Shown piece after piece: positions 1 through 7,025 of a stretch of DNA of 11,519 bases. Source of the stretch: an uncultured Ruminococcus sp. (GTDB lineage Bacteria; Bacillota; Clostridia; Oscillospirales; Ruminococcaceae); contig CALGTT010000497.1 in the NCBI GenBank assembly GCA_937901485.1, positions 1 through 11,519 of the forward strand, given 5' to 3'. The position numbers and the translations under genes were made by a program. Every line of letters starts with the position of its first letter. Position 1 is the stretch's first letter. The notes under the pieces were generated by a model. The model searched no databases, had not been told where the DNA came from, and worked only from the letters and a program-made list of their open reading frames with translations.

Positions 1-28
1 TTATAGAACAAAATATCACATAAGTCAA
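1..28 (-). promoter_or_regulatory. Leftward sigma-A-type promoter, cut by window edge
   Basis: Read on the minus strand, TTGACT (positions 28-23) is followed by a 17-base spacer and TATAA (5-1). The sixth base of the -10 box lies outside the window. All visible bases of the -10 box fit the consensus and the -35 box matches at five of six. It would drive a gene to the left that cannot be seen. Confidence 0.55.
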
Positions 29-57
29 GAGAATTCATTTGATTTTGTTTAAAACAT

Positions 58-71
58 AGAAAACGCTTACC
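58..71. promoter_or_regulatory. cre-like (CcpA) site
   Basis: The sequence AGAAAACGCTTACC matches the catabolite-responsive element consensus TGWAANCGNTNWCA at all but its first and last bases. It lies about 30 bp upstream of the -35 box of the leftward edge promoter, where an activator or repressor could act. The motif is short and degenerate, so this is only a suggestion. Confidence 0.25.
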
Positions 72-168
72 ATCTTTTAGGCATTTCGTACAAAGATTTT
101 GCTTAAACTATGCATAATTCGATTGTGAAGCAGCTCCTGAGTTATGTAATTTTCTCCATAACATCTTT

Positions 169-197
169 ATTATATATCAGTCACGAAAAAAAGTAAA
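169..197 (-). promoter_or_regulatory. Second leftward sigma-A-type promoter
   Basis: On the minus strand TTTACT (197-192) precedes a 17-base spacer and a perfect TATAAT (174-169). It points the same way as the edge promoter about 140 bp further on, so the unseen left-hand gene may have tandem promoters and a long leader. No convincing coding frame starts between them. Confidence 0.4.
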
Positions 198-227
198 TAG
201 TTTTTTTAAAAATCATCACTTTATACA

Positions 228-254
228 AATCAGACATACCTGATTAGTCTGATT
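228..254. repeat. Inverted repeat AATCAGAC / GTCTGATT
   Basis: Two perfect 8-base arms (228-235 and 247-254) flank an 11-base centre. The repeat lies in AT-rich non-coding DNA between the end of the CapA gene and the leftward promoters, about 30 bp upstream of the 192-197 box. It could be an operator. There is no adjacent T-run of the kind a classical terminator has. Confidence 0.35.
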
Positions 255-336
255 CCACAAAATCGGAATTTTTTAAGGTTATTTTTAGAATTTTTCGTTT
301 CGGAGCATACAGATATGTGCAATTTTTTCAAAGCGT

Positions 337-1599
337 TTATTCCGTCAGTCGGCGGAATTCCTCAGGAATGTTGTCCTCGACGATTTTCGAGATGACATCC
401 CAGCTCCACGACTTCGCCGTACCCCACGGGGAATTGGGGACACCGTGTCCGCTGACAAGCTCGCCGGTGTACATATAATAGGGATAAACGCGCAGATTGG
501 AGAGATTTCCGTCATCATAATGCGTGATCAGGGGAGTCACCTGCACCTGTTCCACGGTCACTTCGCCGTTTGTGCGCTTCAGCTCAAATTCTGCCATGCC
601 GCCGATCATATTGAAGTTATCGGTCTGCGCGGAAATGAAATTACCCAGAGAATAGAACACAAAGCCCTTCGTTCCGTCACTTCTTGTGATATATTCCATT
701 GTCTGGAGGGTGTGGGAGTGTGTGCCGATGATGACATCTGCGCCCCATTCGATCATATCCTGAGCGAGATTTTTCACATTTTCATTGACCACATGGGTAT
801 CCTCCGTGCCCCAGTGGGCGGACACGACAACGGCATCGGTCATTTCCTTCAGTTCTTTGATCTGTGCTTCAATGAGTGCTCTCTCATCGGTTTTGGGCAG
901 GCGCATGGGGGAATCTGCGGGCAGGCTGTAGCCGTTGATATGCTCGGTGTAGGCAAGCCAGCCGATCTTCATGCCGTTGACCTCGGAGATGCGGTAATCC
1001 GCCATATCCTCCTCATTGCGGTACGCGCCGATGACATAGAGTGGGGACTGCGCGTCGCTGATCTTGTTCTCCCAGTAATCGAGTGTCGCGCTCAGACCGC
1101 CCGTGCCCTTGTCAAGGGCGTGGTTGTTGGACATGCAGATGATATCAAAGCCGAGATCCACGACCTCGTCGCCCAGCTCCGTGGGAGAGTTGAAATTGAG
1201 ATTCGCGCCGGAGATCTCATACTGGTCATTGGCAATAATCGTCTCCTGATTGATGAACGCAAGATCCGCCGCGGCGATCCTGTCCTCGACGTTCTTGTAG
1301 CAGTAATTGAAATTATATTCTTCGCCGTTTTCCGCGTATTTCTGTGCTGCCTCATAGACACGCTTCTGCACGAGATTATCCCCGACCGCAAGGAGCTTGA
1401 CAGAAGTATCTTCTGCGGCAGGCGCGGGGAGCGTACCGGTCTCCACGGACACGGAGGGTGTATCCGTTGCTACCGGAATATAGCTGGTTTCAGCGGGCTG
1501 ATTATATGTATTGGTCTGGCTGATCTTTTTCACATCACAGCCGCTGACGGACACAGCAAGCAGTGCTGCGGTGAGAAATGCGATGCATTTTCTTTTCAT
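337..1599 (-). CDS. CapA-family (poly-gamma-glutamate synthesis type) lipoprotein
   Basis: The product is a 420-residue exported lipoprotein. MKRK starts a signal peptide and the lipobox V-S-G-C puts the acylated cysteine at residue 21. A Ser/Thr/Pro-rich linker follows. The C-terminal part is a CapA-type calcineurin-like fold, shown in order by AVGDN, FINQET, SNNHALDKG, SAHWGTE, GTHSHT and YSLGNF. These supply the Asp, Asn, His and Glu positions usual for the family. CapA proteins take part in polyglutamate capsule synthesis, but many clostridial members have no capsule operon and an unknown envelope role; that is also the case here, as no capB or capC neighbour is visible. I chose the Met at 1599 because AAAGGAAA lies just upstream and the signal peptide begins there. 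A longer in-frame start at 1671 would fall inside the promoter. The gene is divergent from the germination operon. Confidence 0.88.
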   Translation of the reverse strand: MKRKCIAFLTAALLAVSVSGCDVKKISQTNTYNQPAETSYIPVATDTPSVSVETGTLPAPAAEDTSVKLLAVGDNLVQKRVYEAAQKYAENGEEYNFNYCYKNVEDRIAAADLAFINQETIIANDQYEISGANLNFNSPTELGDEVVDLGFDIICMSNNHALDKGTGGLSATLDYWENKISDAQSPLYVIGAYRNEEDMADYRISEVNGMKIGWLAYTEHINGYSLPADSPMRLPKTDERALIEAQIKELKEMTDAVVVSAHWGTEDTHVVNENVKNLAQDMIEWGADVIIGTHSHTLQTMEYITRSDGTKGFVFYSLGNFISAQTDNFNMIGGMAEFELKRTNGEVTVEQVQVTPLITHYDDGNLSNLRVYPYYMYTGELVSGHGVPNSPWGTAKSWSWDVISKIVEDNIPEEFRRLTE

Positions 1600-1642
1600 A
1601 TAGGTTTCCTTTCTGGAATGCTTTTCTTTCTTCTTCCATATC

Positions 1643-1671
1643 AGTATACCATATTTTTGGATCAATTGCAA
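1643..1671 (-). promoter_or_regulatory. Promoter of the CapA-family gene
   Basis: On the minus strand TTGCAA (1671-1666) and TATACT (1648-1643) are separated by 17 bases. A TG dinucleotide precedes the -10 box in the extended -10 position. The predicted transcript starts about 40 bases before the chosen start codon. Confidence 0.65.
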
Positions 1672-1689
1672 TGTCTGACTGCAAAAAAA

Positions 1690-1718
1690 TTGCTGTATGC
1701 ATCAATTTGCTGCATAAT
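1690..1718 (+). promoter_or_regulatory. Possible promoter of the germination operon
   Basis: TTGCTG (1690-1695) and CATAAT (1713-1718) are 17 bases apart and lie 40 bp before the start codon. Receptor operons of this type are usually transcribed in the forespore by sigma-G. The -10 element here resembles the CATA start of a sigma-G box, but I do not see a convincing sigma-G -35 element. A small CCGGA/TCCGG inverted repeat follows at 1721-1733. Confidence 0.35.
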
Positions 1719-1757
1719 TTCCGGAAAATCCGGCAGACTATCACAAGAGGTGATACC

Positions 1758-3224
1758 ATGTCCGGAAAATCCGTTCCCAACTACTACAACAAGCCGATTG
1801 CGGCAAGTCTTGAAGAAAATATCGCGAATATCCGTCATATTTCGCAAAACAGCTCCGATATGCTCATCAACCGCGTCACCATCGGCGGCATTCCCTGCGC
1901 GCTGCTTGCCTGTGAGGGCATGGTGGGCGTGAGCTTTCTGGCGGATCTTGTCTTTGAACCGCTGACGGAGCTGCCGCCCATGCCCGACAGTGACGCATTG
2001 TTCGAGCATGTCCGCAGCCGCCTGCTGCTGTCCGTTGACCGTCCGGTGGTGTACAATTACGGTGAGCTGTTCCGCACGGTCAATTCCGGCTTTGCCGTGC
2101 TCATCGCCGAGGGGCAGACCAGAGCCTTTGCATTCGGCGCACAGGGCTACGACCGGCGCGGCGTGGGCGAGCCGTCGGGGGAAGCGAATGTCCTCGGTGC
2201 GCGCGACGGCTTTGTAGAGGTCATCCGCCCGAACATGTCACTCCTGCGCCGCCGCATGAAATCGCCGTTTCTGAAGCTTGAGCTGTTCAACATCGGCACG
2301 GTCAGCCAGACGGACATCTGCCTGTGCTACCTGCATGACCGTGTGCCCGAAACGCTTCTGCGGCAGATCAAGGAACGCTTACAGTCAACGGAACTGGAAA
2401 CGATCCTCTCCACGGGCTATTTGCAGCCGTTTCTTGAAAACCGGCGCGGCAATCTGTTTGATACCGTGAGCCTGACGGAGCGTCCGGATGTGCTCTGTGC
2501 AAAGCTGCTGGAGGGGCGCGTGGGCATCCTCATAGACGGCTCGCCCTTTGCAATGGTCGTGCCCAAGCTCTTTGTGGAGAGCTTTCAGGCGTTGGATGAC
2601 TATAATTTCAAGCCCTATTATGCCACGCTCATCCGCTGGCTGAAATATGCCGCCTTCTTGATCGCGCTGCTCCTGCCGGCACTGTATATTGCCATCTGCA
2701 CGCATCATCAGGAGCTTCTCAACAGCACGCTCCTCCTGATCCTTTCGGAGGCAGAAGCGAAAGCACCGCTGTCCCTGACGGCGGAGGCGGTCGGCGTGCT
2801 GCTGATGTATGAGATCGTGCGTGAGGCAGGACTGCGCCTGCCAAAAGCCGTGGGCGGTGCGGTGAGCATCGTGGCTGGGCTGATCATCGGAGATGCGGCG
2901 GTGTCTTCGGGACTTATCAGCACGCCCGTGCTGACGATGGTCGCCATTTCCGTAATCGCCGGCTATGTCCTGCCCGATCTGAATCAGGCGATCACCATTC
3001 TGCGCATTGCCTTCATCCTCTGCGGCGGCTTGTGGGGGCTGTACGGCACGGCACTGCTGGGCATGGCAGTCATGTTCAATCTCTGCGCGTGCGAATCGTT
3101 CGGCTATCCCCTGACCGCGCCCCTCTCGCCCATGCACTGGCGCGGGATGCGGGATGTGGCAACGCGCGTGAATTTCCGCAGGCTTCAGCGCGGACATTTT
3201 ACAGTGGAGGAATACCATGAATAA
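1758..3224 (+). CDS. Spore germination receptor A subunit (GerA/GerKA family)
   Basis: This is the A subunit of a Ger-type nutrient germinant receptor, an inner spore-membrane protein that helps sense small molecules and trigger germination. At 488 residues it has the usual family length. A soluble N-terminal region (about 1-290) is followed by a membrane domain that opens with WLKYAAFLIALLLPALY near residue 294. It continues with the family signatures HHQELL, IVREAGLRLPKAVG and SIVAGLIIGDAAV. Hydrophobic stretches then run to the end, including ITILRIAFILCGGLWGLYG. The start at 1758 follows AAGAGGTGAT; an in-frame start at 1578 would run back through the promoter region. The gene is first of three and overlaps the next gene by 8 bp, which suggests translational coupling. 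Family assignment is firm, but the germinant and paralogue name cannot be read from the sequence. Confidence 0.93.
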   Translation: MSGKSVPNYYNKPIAASLEENIANIRHISQNSSDMLINRVTIGGIPCALLACEGMVGVSFLADLVFEPLTELPPMPDSDALFEHVRSRLLLSVDRPVVYNYGELFRTVNSGFAVLIAEGQTRAFAFGAQGYDRRGVGEPSGEANVLGARDGFVEVIRPNMSLLRRRMKSPFLKLELFNIGTVSQTDICLCYLHDRVPETLLRQIKERLQSTELETILSTGYLQPFLENRRGNLFDTVSLTERPDVLCAKLLEGRVGILIDGSPFAMVVPKLFVESFQALDDYNFKPYYATLIRWLKYAAFLIALLLPALYIAICTHHQELLNSTLLLILSEAEAKAPLSLTAEAVGVLLMYEIVREAGLRLPKAVGGAVSIVAGLIIGDAAVSSGLISTPVLTMVAISVIAGYVLPDLNQAITILRIAFILCGGLWGLYGTALLGMAVMFNLCACESFGYPLTAPLSPMHWRGMRDVATRVNFRRLQRGHFTVEEYHE

Positions 3225-4275
3225 GATTCACAGCAGTCAGCTCTTTGCGATCCTGATGCTGTCTGCGGCGTGGCAGGTGCTCTGCATTCCGCAGATGCAG
3301 GGCGGCGCACAGCTCATCGGCATTGCCGCGGCACTTGCCGTACAGCTTCTCCTGACCATCCCGATGCTCCTGCTGGCACGCGGCGGCTTCTCATTTTGGC
3401 AGACCATCACCGGACACAAAATGCTGGGCTTTGTTTACGTCCTGTTCTTCCTGCTCTGGGGGGCGGTCGGGTTTTCCCGTTTCTGGGAGGTTTCCGCAGA
3501 GATCTCCCTGCCCCTGTCGGGCAGCACGGCGGCGGTGCTGATGGTCATCACCTGCCTGTACACCTGTTCGCTCGGTCTGAAGGCAATGGCACGCTGTGCG
3601 CCGCTGATGCTGGGCGTTCTTGCGCTGTCGGTGCTGGTGCTCTGCATCGGCGCGTACAGCCGCGTGGACATCACAAGGCTTGCGCCGGAATCGGAGGGCT
3701 TTCTGCAAAGCGGCATCTCCTATTTCTGTCTCTGCGGTGAGCTGACGGCGGCATTTGTGCTCCTCGACCGTGCAAAGGGCGGCAGACAGCGTGCGGTCTG
3801 GGGCTTTCTTGCCGGAAAAGCGGCGTTTGCCTGTCTGGTGATCTTTCTGTGCATCTGTGCGGCAGGGCGGCTCGCAGGGCTGTCGGGGTATCCGTTCTTC
3901 ACACTGACTGCCCTTTCCCAGCCCCTCCAGTCACAGCGAGCGGACGCACTGTATATCCTTGTGTTCGTCATGCTCTTTGTGATGCACATCACACTCCAGA
4001 CGGGCGTGATCTCGCATCTGCTGCACGCGATGTTTCCGAAACTGCGTGCCGCCGCGCCTGTGTCGCTTGCAGTGATGCTCCTGCTGTCCTACAGTCTGCC
4101 CCTCACCCGACAGCCGGCGGAGCTGATCTGCGGCATTCTGACCGTGCTGACGGCATTTGTCATTCCCCTGCTATTCTATCTGAACCGGAGGTTTTCCCAT
4201 GAAAAGACACCACCTGCTTCCGCTGGTTCTGCTGCCCCTGCTTCTGACGGGCTGCGGAACGGAGCACATCAGTGA
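3217..4275 (+). CDS. Spore germination receptor B subunit (GerB/GerKB permease family)
   Basis: The product is a 352-residue, highly hydrophobic protein with about ten predicted membrane segments. This is typical of the GerB subunit, which belongs to the amino acid-polyamine-organocation transporter superfamily and is thought to carry the germinant-binding pocket. It opens with the usual pattern of a short N-terminus (MNKIHSSQLFAILML) leading directly into membrane helix 1. GGAGG lies six bases before the start, inside the end of the A gene. The last 25 or so residues (HEKTPPASAGSAAP and onward) are polar, low-complexity and encoded in the same DNA as the start of the C subunit. They therefore look like a tail produced by the overlap rather than conserved sequence. 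Identification rests on topology and operon position. Confidence 0.87.
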   Translation: MNKIHSSQLFAILMLSAAWQVLCIPQMQGGAQLIGIAAALAVQLLLTIPMLLLARGGFSFWQTITGHKMLGFVYVLFFLLWGAVGFSRFWEVSAEISLPLSGSTAAVLMVITCLYTCSLGLKAMARCAPLMLGVLALSVLVLCIGAYSRVDITRLAPESEGFLQSGISYFCLCGELTAAFVLLDRAKGGRQRAVWGFLAGKAAFACLVIFLCICAAGRLAGLSGYPFFTLTALSQPLQSQRADALYILVFVMLFVMHITLQTGVISHLLHAMFPKLRAAAPVSLAVMLLLSYSLPLTRQPAELICGILTVLTAFVIPLLFYLNRRFSHEKTPPASAGSAAPASDGLRNGAHQ

Positions 4276-5095
4276 GCATATCTTCACGCAGGCACTGGGC
4301 ATCACGGGCGATGCGGAGCTGACACTCTATGCGAAGACATTCAGCGGTGACAAGGCATTTGCCGCCAGCGGCAGGACTGCCGCAGATGCCATCCGCAGCG
4401 GTGAGGCTGCACAGGGCGGCAGGATCTTCATCGGGCACACGGAGCTGCTGTGTCTGGACGGGAGCAGGACGTTTGCGGACACAAGGGATCTGCTCATGGA
4501 ACAGGGCATTCCGCCTGCCTGCAAGCTCCTCTATGCGCAGGTGGCGGACTGCATCACAAAGGCAGATCCTGCCGCGGTTCTGGAGAGCGTGCGCATGGGG
4601 GAGCGTGACGGTCTGCTTGCCCTGACGGACAGCTCCACGGTGCTGGACGAATGGCTCGGCAGCAAGGAAACCGCACTGCTCCCTGCGCTGACCGATCACG
4701 GGCTGAAAATGGTGCTCCTGCACACGGATGGCACATGTACGGCACTTTCACCGGAAGCGGCACAGGGCATGTACTGGCTGCGCAGGCATGGGAAGCCGGA
4801 TTTCACGCTGACAGCGGAAACGGAGGACGGGCTGAAGGATGTCCATGTTCTGCGCAGTACGCTCCGCAAGTCCGCCGTGAACGGCACATTGCAGTATCAG
4901 GTCACAGTCAGCACGGACGATTGTCCGGAGAATGCCAAAAGCGTCCTGCGCCGGAAGATCCTCAGCCAATGCCGCCAAGCGGTTTCCGAAATGCTTGCCG
5001 CGGATGCGGATGTGATCGGCATGGCGGAGCTTCGCGCCTACGGGGGACTGGATGACGCGGAGGGGAGTGTGGAGATCACGGTGACGGTGAGATAA
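4199..5095 (+). CDS. Spore germination receptor C subunit lipoprotein (GerC/GerKC family)
   Basis: The product is a 298-residue lipoprotein. A basic, leucine-rich signal peptide ends in the lipobox L-T-G-C with Cys19. The N-terminal domain shows the family features TQALGITGD and AADAIRSGEAAQGGRIFIGH. The latter matches the segment in which family members read roughly 'ai.....l..ki.lgH'. The C-terminal half contains a long helix-like stretch (KSVLRRKILSQCRQAVSEMLAADADVIG), as expected for the end of GerC proteins. The protein is shorter than the roughly 350-400 residues typical of the family. Its start lies 77 bp inside the B gene, eight bases after GGAGG, so coupling to gerB translation is likely. 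It anchors to the spore inner membrane and completes the receptor complex. It ends just before a hairpin terminator. Confidence 0.88.
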   Translation: MKRHHLLPLVLLPLLLTGCGTEHISEHIFTQALGITGDAELTLYAKTFSGDKAFAASGRTAADAIRSGEAAQGGRIFIGHTELLCLDGSRTFADTRDLLMEQGIPPACKLLYAQVADCITKADPAAVLESVRMGERDGLLALTDSSTVLDEWLGSKETALLPALTDHGLKMVLLHTDGTCTALSPEAAQGMYWLRRHGKPDFTLTAETEDGLKDVHVLRSTLRKSAVNGTLQYQVTVSTDDCPENAKSVLRRKILSQCRQAVSEMLAADADVIGMAELRAYGGLDDAEGSVEITVTVR

Positions 5096-5099
5096 CAAA

Positions 5100-5121
5100 A
5101 AGCCGGCAAAACTGCCGGCTT
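5100..5121. terminator. Bidirectional intrinsic terminator between convergent genes
   Basis: A perfect 8-bp stem AAGCCGGC/GCCGGCTT with a 6-base loop sits five bases after the gerC stop codon and eleven bases beyond the end of the convergent minus-strand gene. The T-run is better on the minus strand (TTTTTG) than on the plus strand (TTCTC). It probably serves both genes. Confidence 0.8.
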
Positions 5122-5131
5122 CTCAGATACA

Positions 5132-6067
5132 TTATTCAGCAAGTGACTTAATATGTGCAATTGCAGCCTGTGCATATTCGTTCACCTTGGGGGAACTGTC
5201 ACATGCCAGTGCCTTTTCATACCATTCCAGTGCCTTTTCAGGCTGGGAACGCATACCGCCGCTGCCCTTGAGGTAGATGTCACCGATTGCAAGCTGGGAA
5301 AGCACCAGACCTCTGATGGATGCCTCCTCGTGCCAGTCGATTGCACGGGTGGGATCCTGCGGGAAGGGATATGTGCCCTTTTCGTAGCTGTCGGCTACCT
5401 GGAACATCACATGCAGCAGCACCTCGCGCTCCTTCTGTTCGAGGGTGGGGAGCTGATCCTTGATGTCACGCAGGAAGCTGAACATGCTGATCATGTAATT
5501 CTTGGTTCTCGGCTTGCCGAGGAATGTCCATGTGCCGTTCTCGTCCATTTCGGATACGGTGAAGATCGCATAATCCACCAGCTCGTCGAGCTTGTCGGAA
5601 GTTACCATCTGCTTCTTGTCCGCAGCGGGTTCTTCGTCCTTGCGTGTCTTTTCGATGCGCTCAAGCAGGAGGTTTTCCTTCATGTTGGAGATCTTGTTCA
5701 TCAGCTCTCTGTAGCGAAGCTGACGGTTTTCGCTGCTGGACAGACCAGCCTTGCGGTCCTGCATGATGATGTAGTCGAGCATGTGCACGCACTTCTCCAT
5801 CGGTTCGATGTCTTCCAGACGGGAGGACATGGTATCAATGCGCTCTGCGATCAGACGATACAGGAACATTGCCTTTTCCATGTGCTGGGTGTGGGTTTCG
5901 GATGTGCCGAGCTTGCCCTGACGGAATTCCTCATCCGCAATGTTCTTGAGCTGCTCTACGCCCATCTTATCCGTGCCCTCGCGCCACTGATGTGCACCGC
6001 AGTTTGTGCAGTTTACGCTGTTGCCGTGCAGCTTCTTGCCGCAGTTGTAACATGTTTTTGCCGCCAT
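5132..6067 (-). CDS. Zinc-ribbon protein with Sel1/TPR-like C-terminus
   Basis: The product is a 311-residue, mainly helical and charged protein with no signal peptide or membrane segment, so it is probably cytoplasmic. Residues 6-23 form a short zinc ribbon, CYNC and CTNC separated by ten residues. The middle (about 30-220) is predicted helical and rich in Glu, Lys and Met, with an acidic-basic linker near 145-155. The last 74 residues contain two Sel1/TPR-like helical hairpins: AIDWHEEASIRGLVLSQLAIGD and the PEKALEWYEKALA motif, both recalling the Sel1 consensus 'A..wy.kAa..G...a...lg..y..G'. Such proteins usually act as scaffolds. I do not recognise a named orthologue and assign no reaction. 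The start is supported by AAGGAGA about ten bases upstream and by a very good promoter. Confidence 0.82.
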   Translation of the reverse strand: MAAKTCYNCGKKLHGNSVNCTNCGAHQWREGTDKMGVEQLKNIADEEFRQGKLGTSETHTQHMEKAMFLYRLIAERIDTMSSRLEDIEPMEKCVHMLDYIIMQDRKAGLSSSENRQLRYRELMNKISNMKENLLLERIEKTRKDEEPAADKKQMVTSDKLDELVDYAIFTVSEMDENGTWTFLGKPRTKNYMISMFSFLRDIKDQLPTLEQKEREVLLHVMFQVADSYEKGTYPFPQDPTRAIDWHEEASIRGLVLSQLAIGDIYLKGSGGMRSQPEKALEWYEKALACDSSPKVNEYAQAAIAHIKSLAE

Positions 6068-6135
6068 AATTCATTATCTCCTTTGCATGTCCGGCTGCAC
6101 AAATCTTGCTGTACACCCGTATATTTCCTTCTACC

Positions 6136-6164
6136 ATTATAACACAAACACAGGAAAACTGCAA
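6136..6164 (-). promoter_or_regulatory. Promoter of the zinc-ribbon gene
   Basis: On the minus strand TTGCAG (6164-6159), a 17-base spacer and TATAAT (6141-6136) form a near-consensus sigma-A promoter with a TG extension before the -10 box. It lies about 70 bp before the start codon. Confidence 0.75.
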
Positions 6165-6183
6165 TAGTTGTTTTCGATTTTGT

Positions 6184-6200
6184 CAGATTTGTACAATCTG
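6184..6200. repeat. Palindrome CAGATT-TGTAC-AATCTG upstream of the zinc-ribbon promoter
   Basis: Perfect 6-base arms surround a 5-base centre. The centre lies about 28 bp upstream of the -35 box of the zinc-ribbon promoter, a plausible site for an activator. The rest of 6165-6349 shows no gene and no convincing terminator for the SIMPL-domain gene. Confidence 0.3.
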
Positions 6201-6349
6201 AGCCGTCATTTTGCACAAATCGGACAAATTTCCTGCACTGTATGATGAAAGTCTTTGATTTTCACCACTGTACATTGCTGTATTGATGCCATTCTATGGA
6301 AATTGAATGTGTTGGGTTCATTGACGGAATGGTACATATGGATGCGCCT

Positions 6350-6958
6350 TTACGCCATCTCCCACTCAATCTCAATATCCTTGGAGATCTTTTCCATGGG
6401 CTTATGCAGGCGGCTTGCAAGGGTTTTGGGGGCTGCGCAGGCACAGCGGAGGATCTGTCCATCCGGTGCAGGGCATTCCGGGCAGTCGAAATTAACCGAT
6501 TTCACGCCGCTGATCTTCTGTCCCAGCGCAGAAGCGAGCATATCCGCCTTTGCACGGGCATCGGCAACGGCATGTTGCAGGACAAGCTGTTCTTTTTCGC
6601 TCACATCCGCGAGAGAATGCGCCATGTGGAATTCCACATCGGACATGTTTTCCAGCAGATCCGTCAGCTGTTCCACAAGGACGGGATCGGCATTCACCTT
6701 GATGGAAACGCTTCTGGAAAAGCGGTACTGCGGCTGATCGCCATAGGACTGACTGACGGAATAGTTCTTCATAAAGAAAGCTTCCGGTGCAAGCTCCATC
6801 CGGTCAAGCATGGTCTGCAGGAAATATTCCGTCTGCTTCTTTCCGGCGGTGATCGCCTCGCCGGAGGATCGTGCAGCGGCTTTGATCTCGATGTTGATCG
6901 TGAAGATCTCCGCTTCAAATTCCTGCTCCGCATGTCCGTTTGTTCTGACTGTACCCAT
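6350..6958 (-). CDS. SIMPL-domain (DUF541) protein
   Basis: The product has 202 residues and matches the SIMPL/DUF541 pattern. An early strand-rich region carries a conserved polar motif (INIEIKAAARSSGEA). A helix 'Q..L..L....' follows (KKQTEYFLQTMLDRM), and then YRFSRSVSIKVN. The second helical part, HAVADARAKADMLASALGQKISGV, is the clearest family signature. SIMPL proteins are linked loosely to signalling and oxidative stress, but their biochemical role is not settled. Most are exported, while this one lacks a signal peptide or membrane segment and should stay in the cytoplasm. It has an unusual cysteine cluster at residues 159, 162, 172 and 174 (CPEC, then CAC). AGGAGG lies just upstream of the start and a strong promoter lies 30 bp further. 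Confidence 0.82.
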   Translation of the reverse strand: MGTVRTNGHAEQEFEAEIFTINIEIKAAARSSGEAITAGKKQTEYFLQTMLDRMELAPEAFFMKNYSVSQSYGDQPQYRFSRSVSIKVNADPVLVEQLTDLLENMSDVEFHMAHSLADVSEKEQLVLQHAVADARAKADMLASALGQKISGVKSVNFDCPECPAPDGQILRCACAAPKTLASRLHKPMEKISKDIEIEWEMA

Positions 6959-6984
6959 GATCTGCCTCCTAAGATGTATTTTTC

Positions 6985-7016
6985 CTCATTATAGCACAGG
7001 AGATGGGGAAAGTCAA
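6985..7016 (-). repeat. 32-bp promoter-containing repeat, copy A
   Basis: This stretch is identical over all 32 bases to 8498-8529. It contains exactly the -35 box, spacer and -10 box of a sigma-A promoter plus three bases. The identity stops abruptly at both ends. Confidence 0.9.
6988..7016 (-). promoter_or_regulatory. Promoter of the SIMPL-domain gene
   Basis: On the minus strand TTGACT (7016-7011), a 17-base spacer and TATAAT (6993-6988) form a near-perfect sigma-A promoter with a TGC extended -10 element. The -35 box is only 10 bp from the stop codon of the upstream XRE gene, so the gene can be expressed independently. Confidence 0.8.
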
Positions 7017-7025
7017 CATTTTTCC

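Larger units (their letters stand above)
1..336. other. AT-rich intergenic region
   Basis: No frame here looks coding. The region holds two leftward promoters, a cre-like motif and one inverted repeat, each listed separately. It also contains GTTATG/CATAAC arms around 141-162 that could form a weak hairpin in the leader of the leftward transcript. No clear intrinsic terminator for the CapA gene was found downstream of its stop codon at 337. Confidence 0.6.

Noticed and set aside
1600..1671. Upstream extension of the CapA-type gene by 24 codons
   Set aside because: It would start within the promoter -35 box and would bury the signal peptide. The Met at 1599 gives a normal lipoprotein.
1578..1757. 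Upstream extension of gerA by 60 codons
   Set aside because: The extension overlaps the divergent promoter region, is not like GerA N-termini, and the Met at 1758 has the ribosome binding site.
1680..1757. Sigma-G promoter for the germination operon
   Set aside because: One would be expected from knowledge of the family, but no pair of boxes with correct spacing fits the sigma-G consensus convincingly. Only a weak sigma-A-like candidate was listed.
445..1932. 495-residue open frame on the plus strand
   Set aside because: It is antisense to the CapA-type gene and runs into the start of gerA. Its translation is rich in His, Cys and Ile without domain patterns, as expected for the shadow of a GC-rich gene.
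2385..3218. 277-residue open frame on the minus strand
   Set aside because: It is antisense to the gerA gene. The translation is low-quality and rich in Arg, His and Gln with no family signature.
5153..6142. 329-residue open frame on the plus strand
   Set aside because: It is the antisense shadow of the zinc-ribbon gene, which has its own promoter, ribosome binding site and recognisable motifs.
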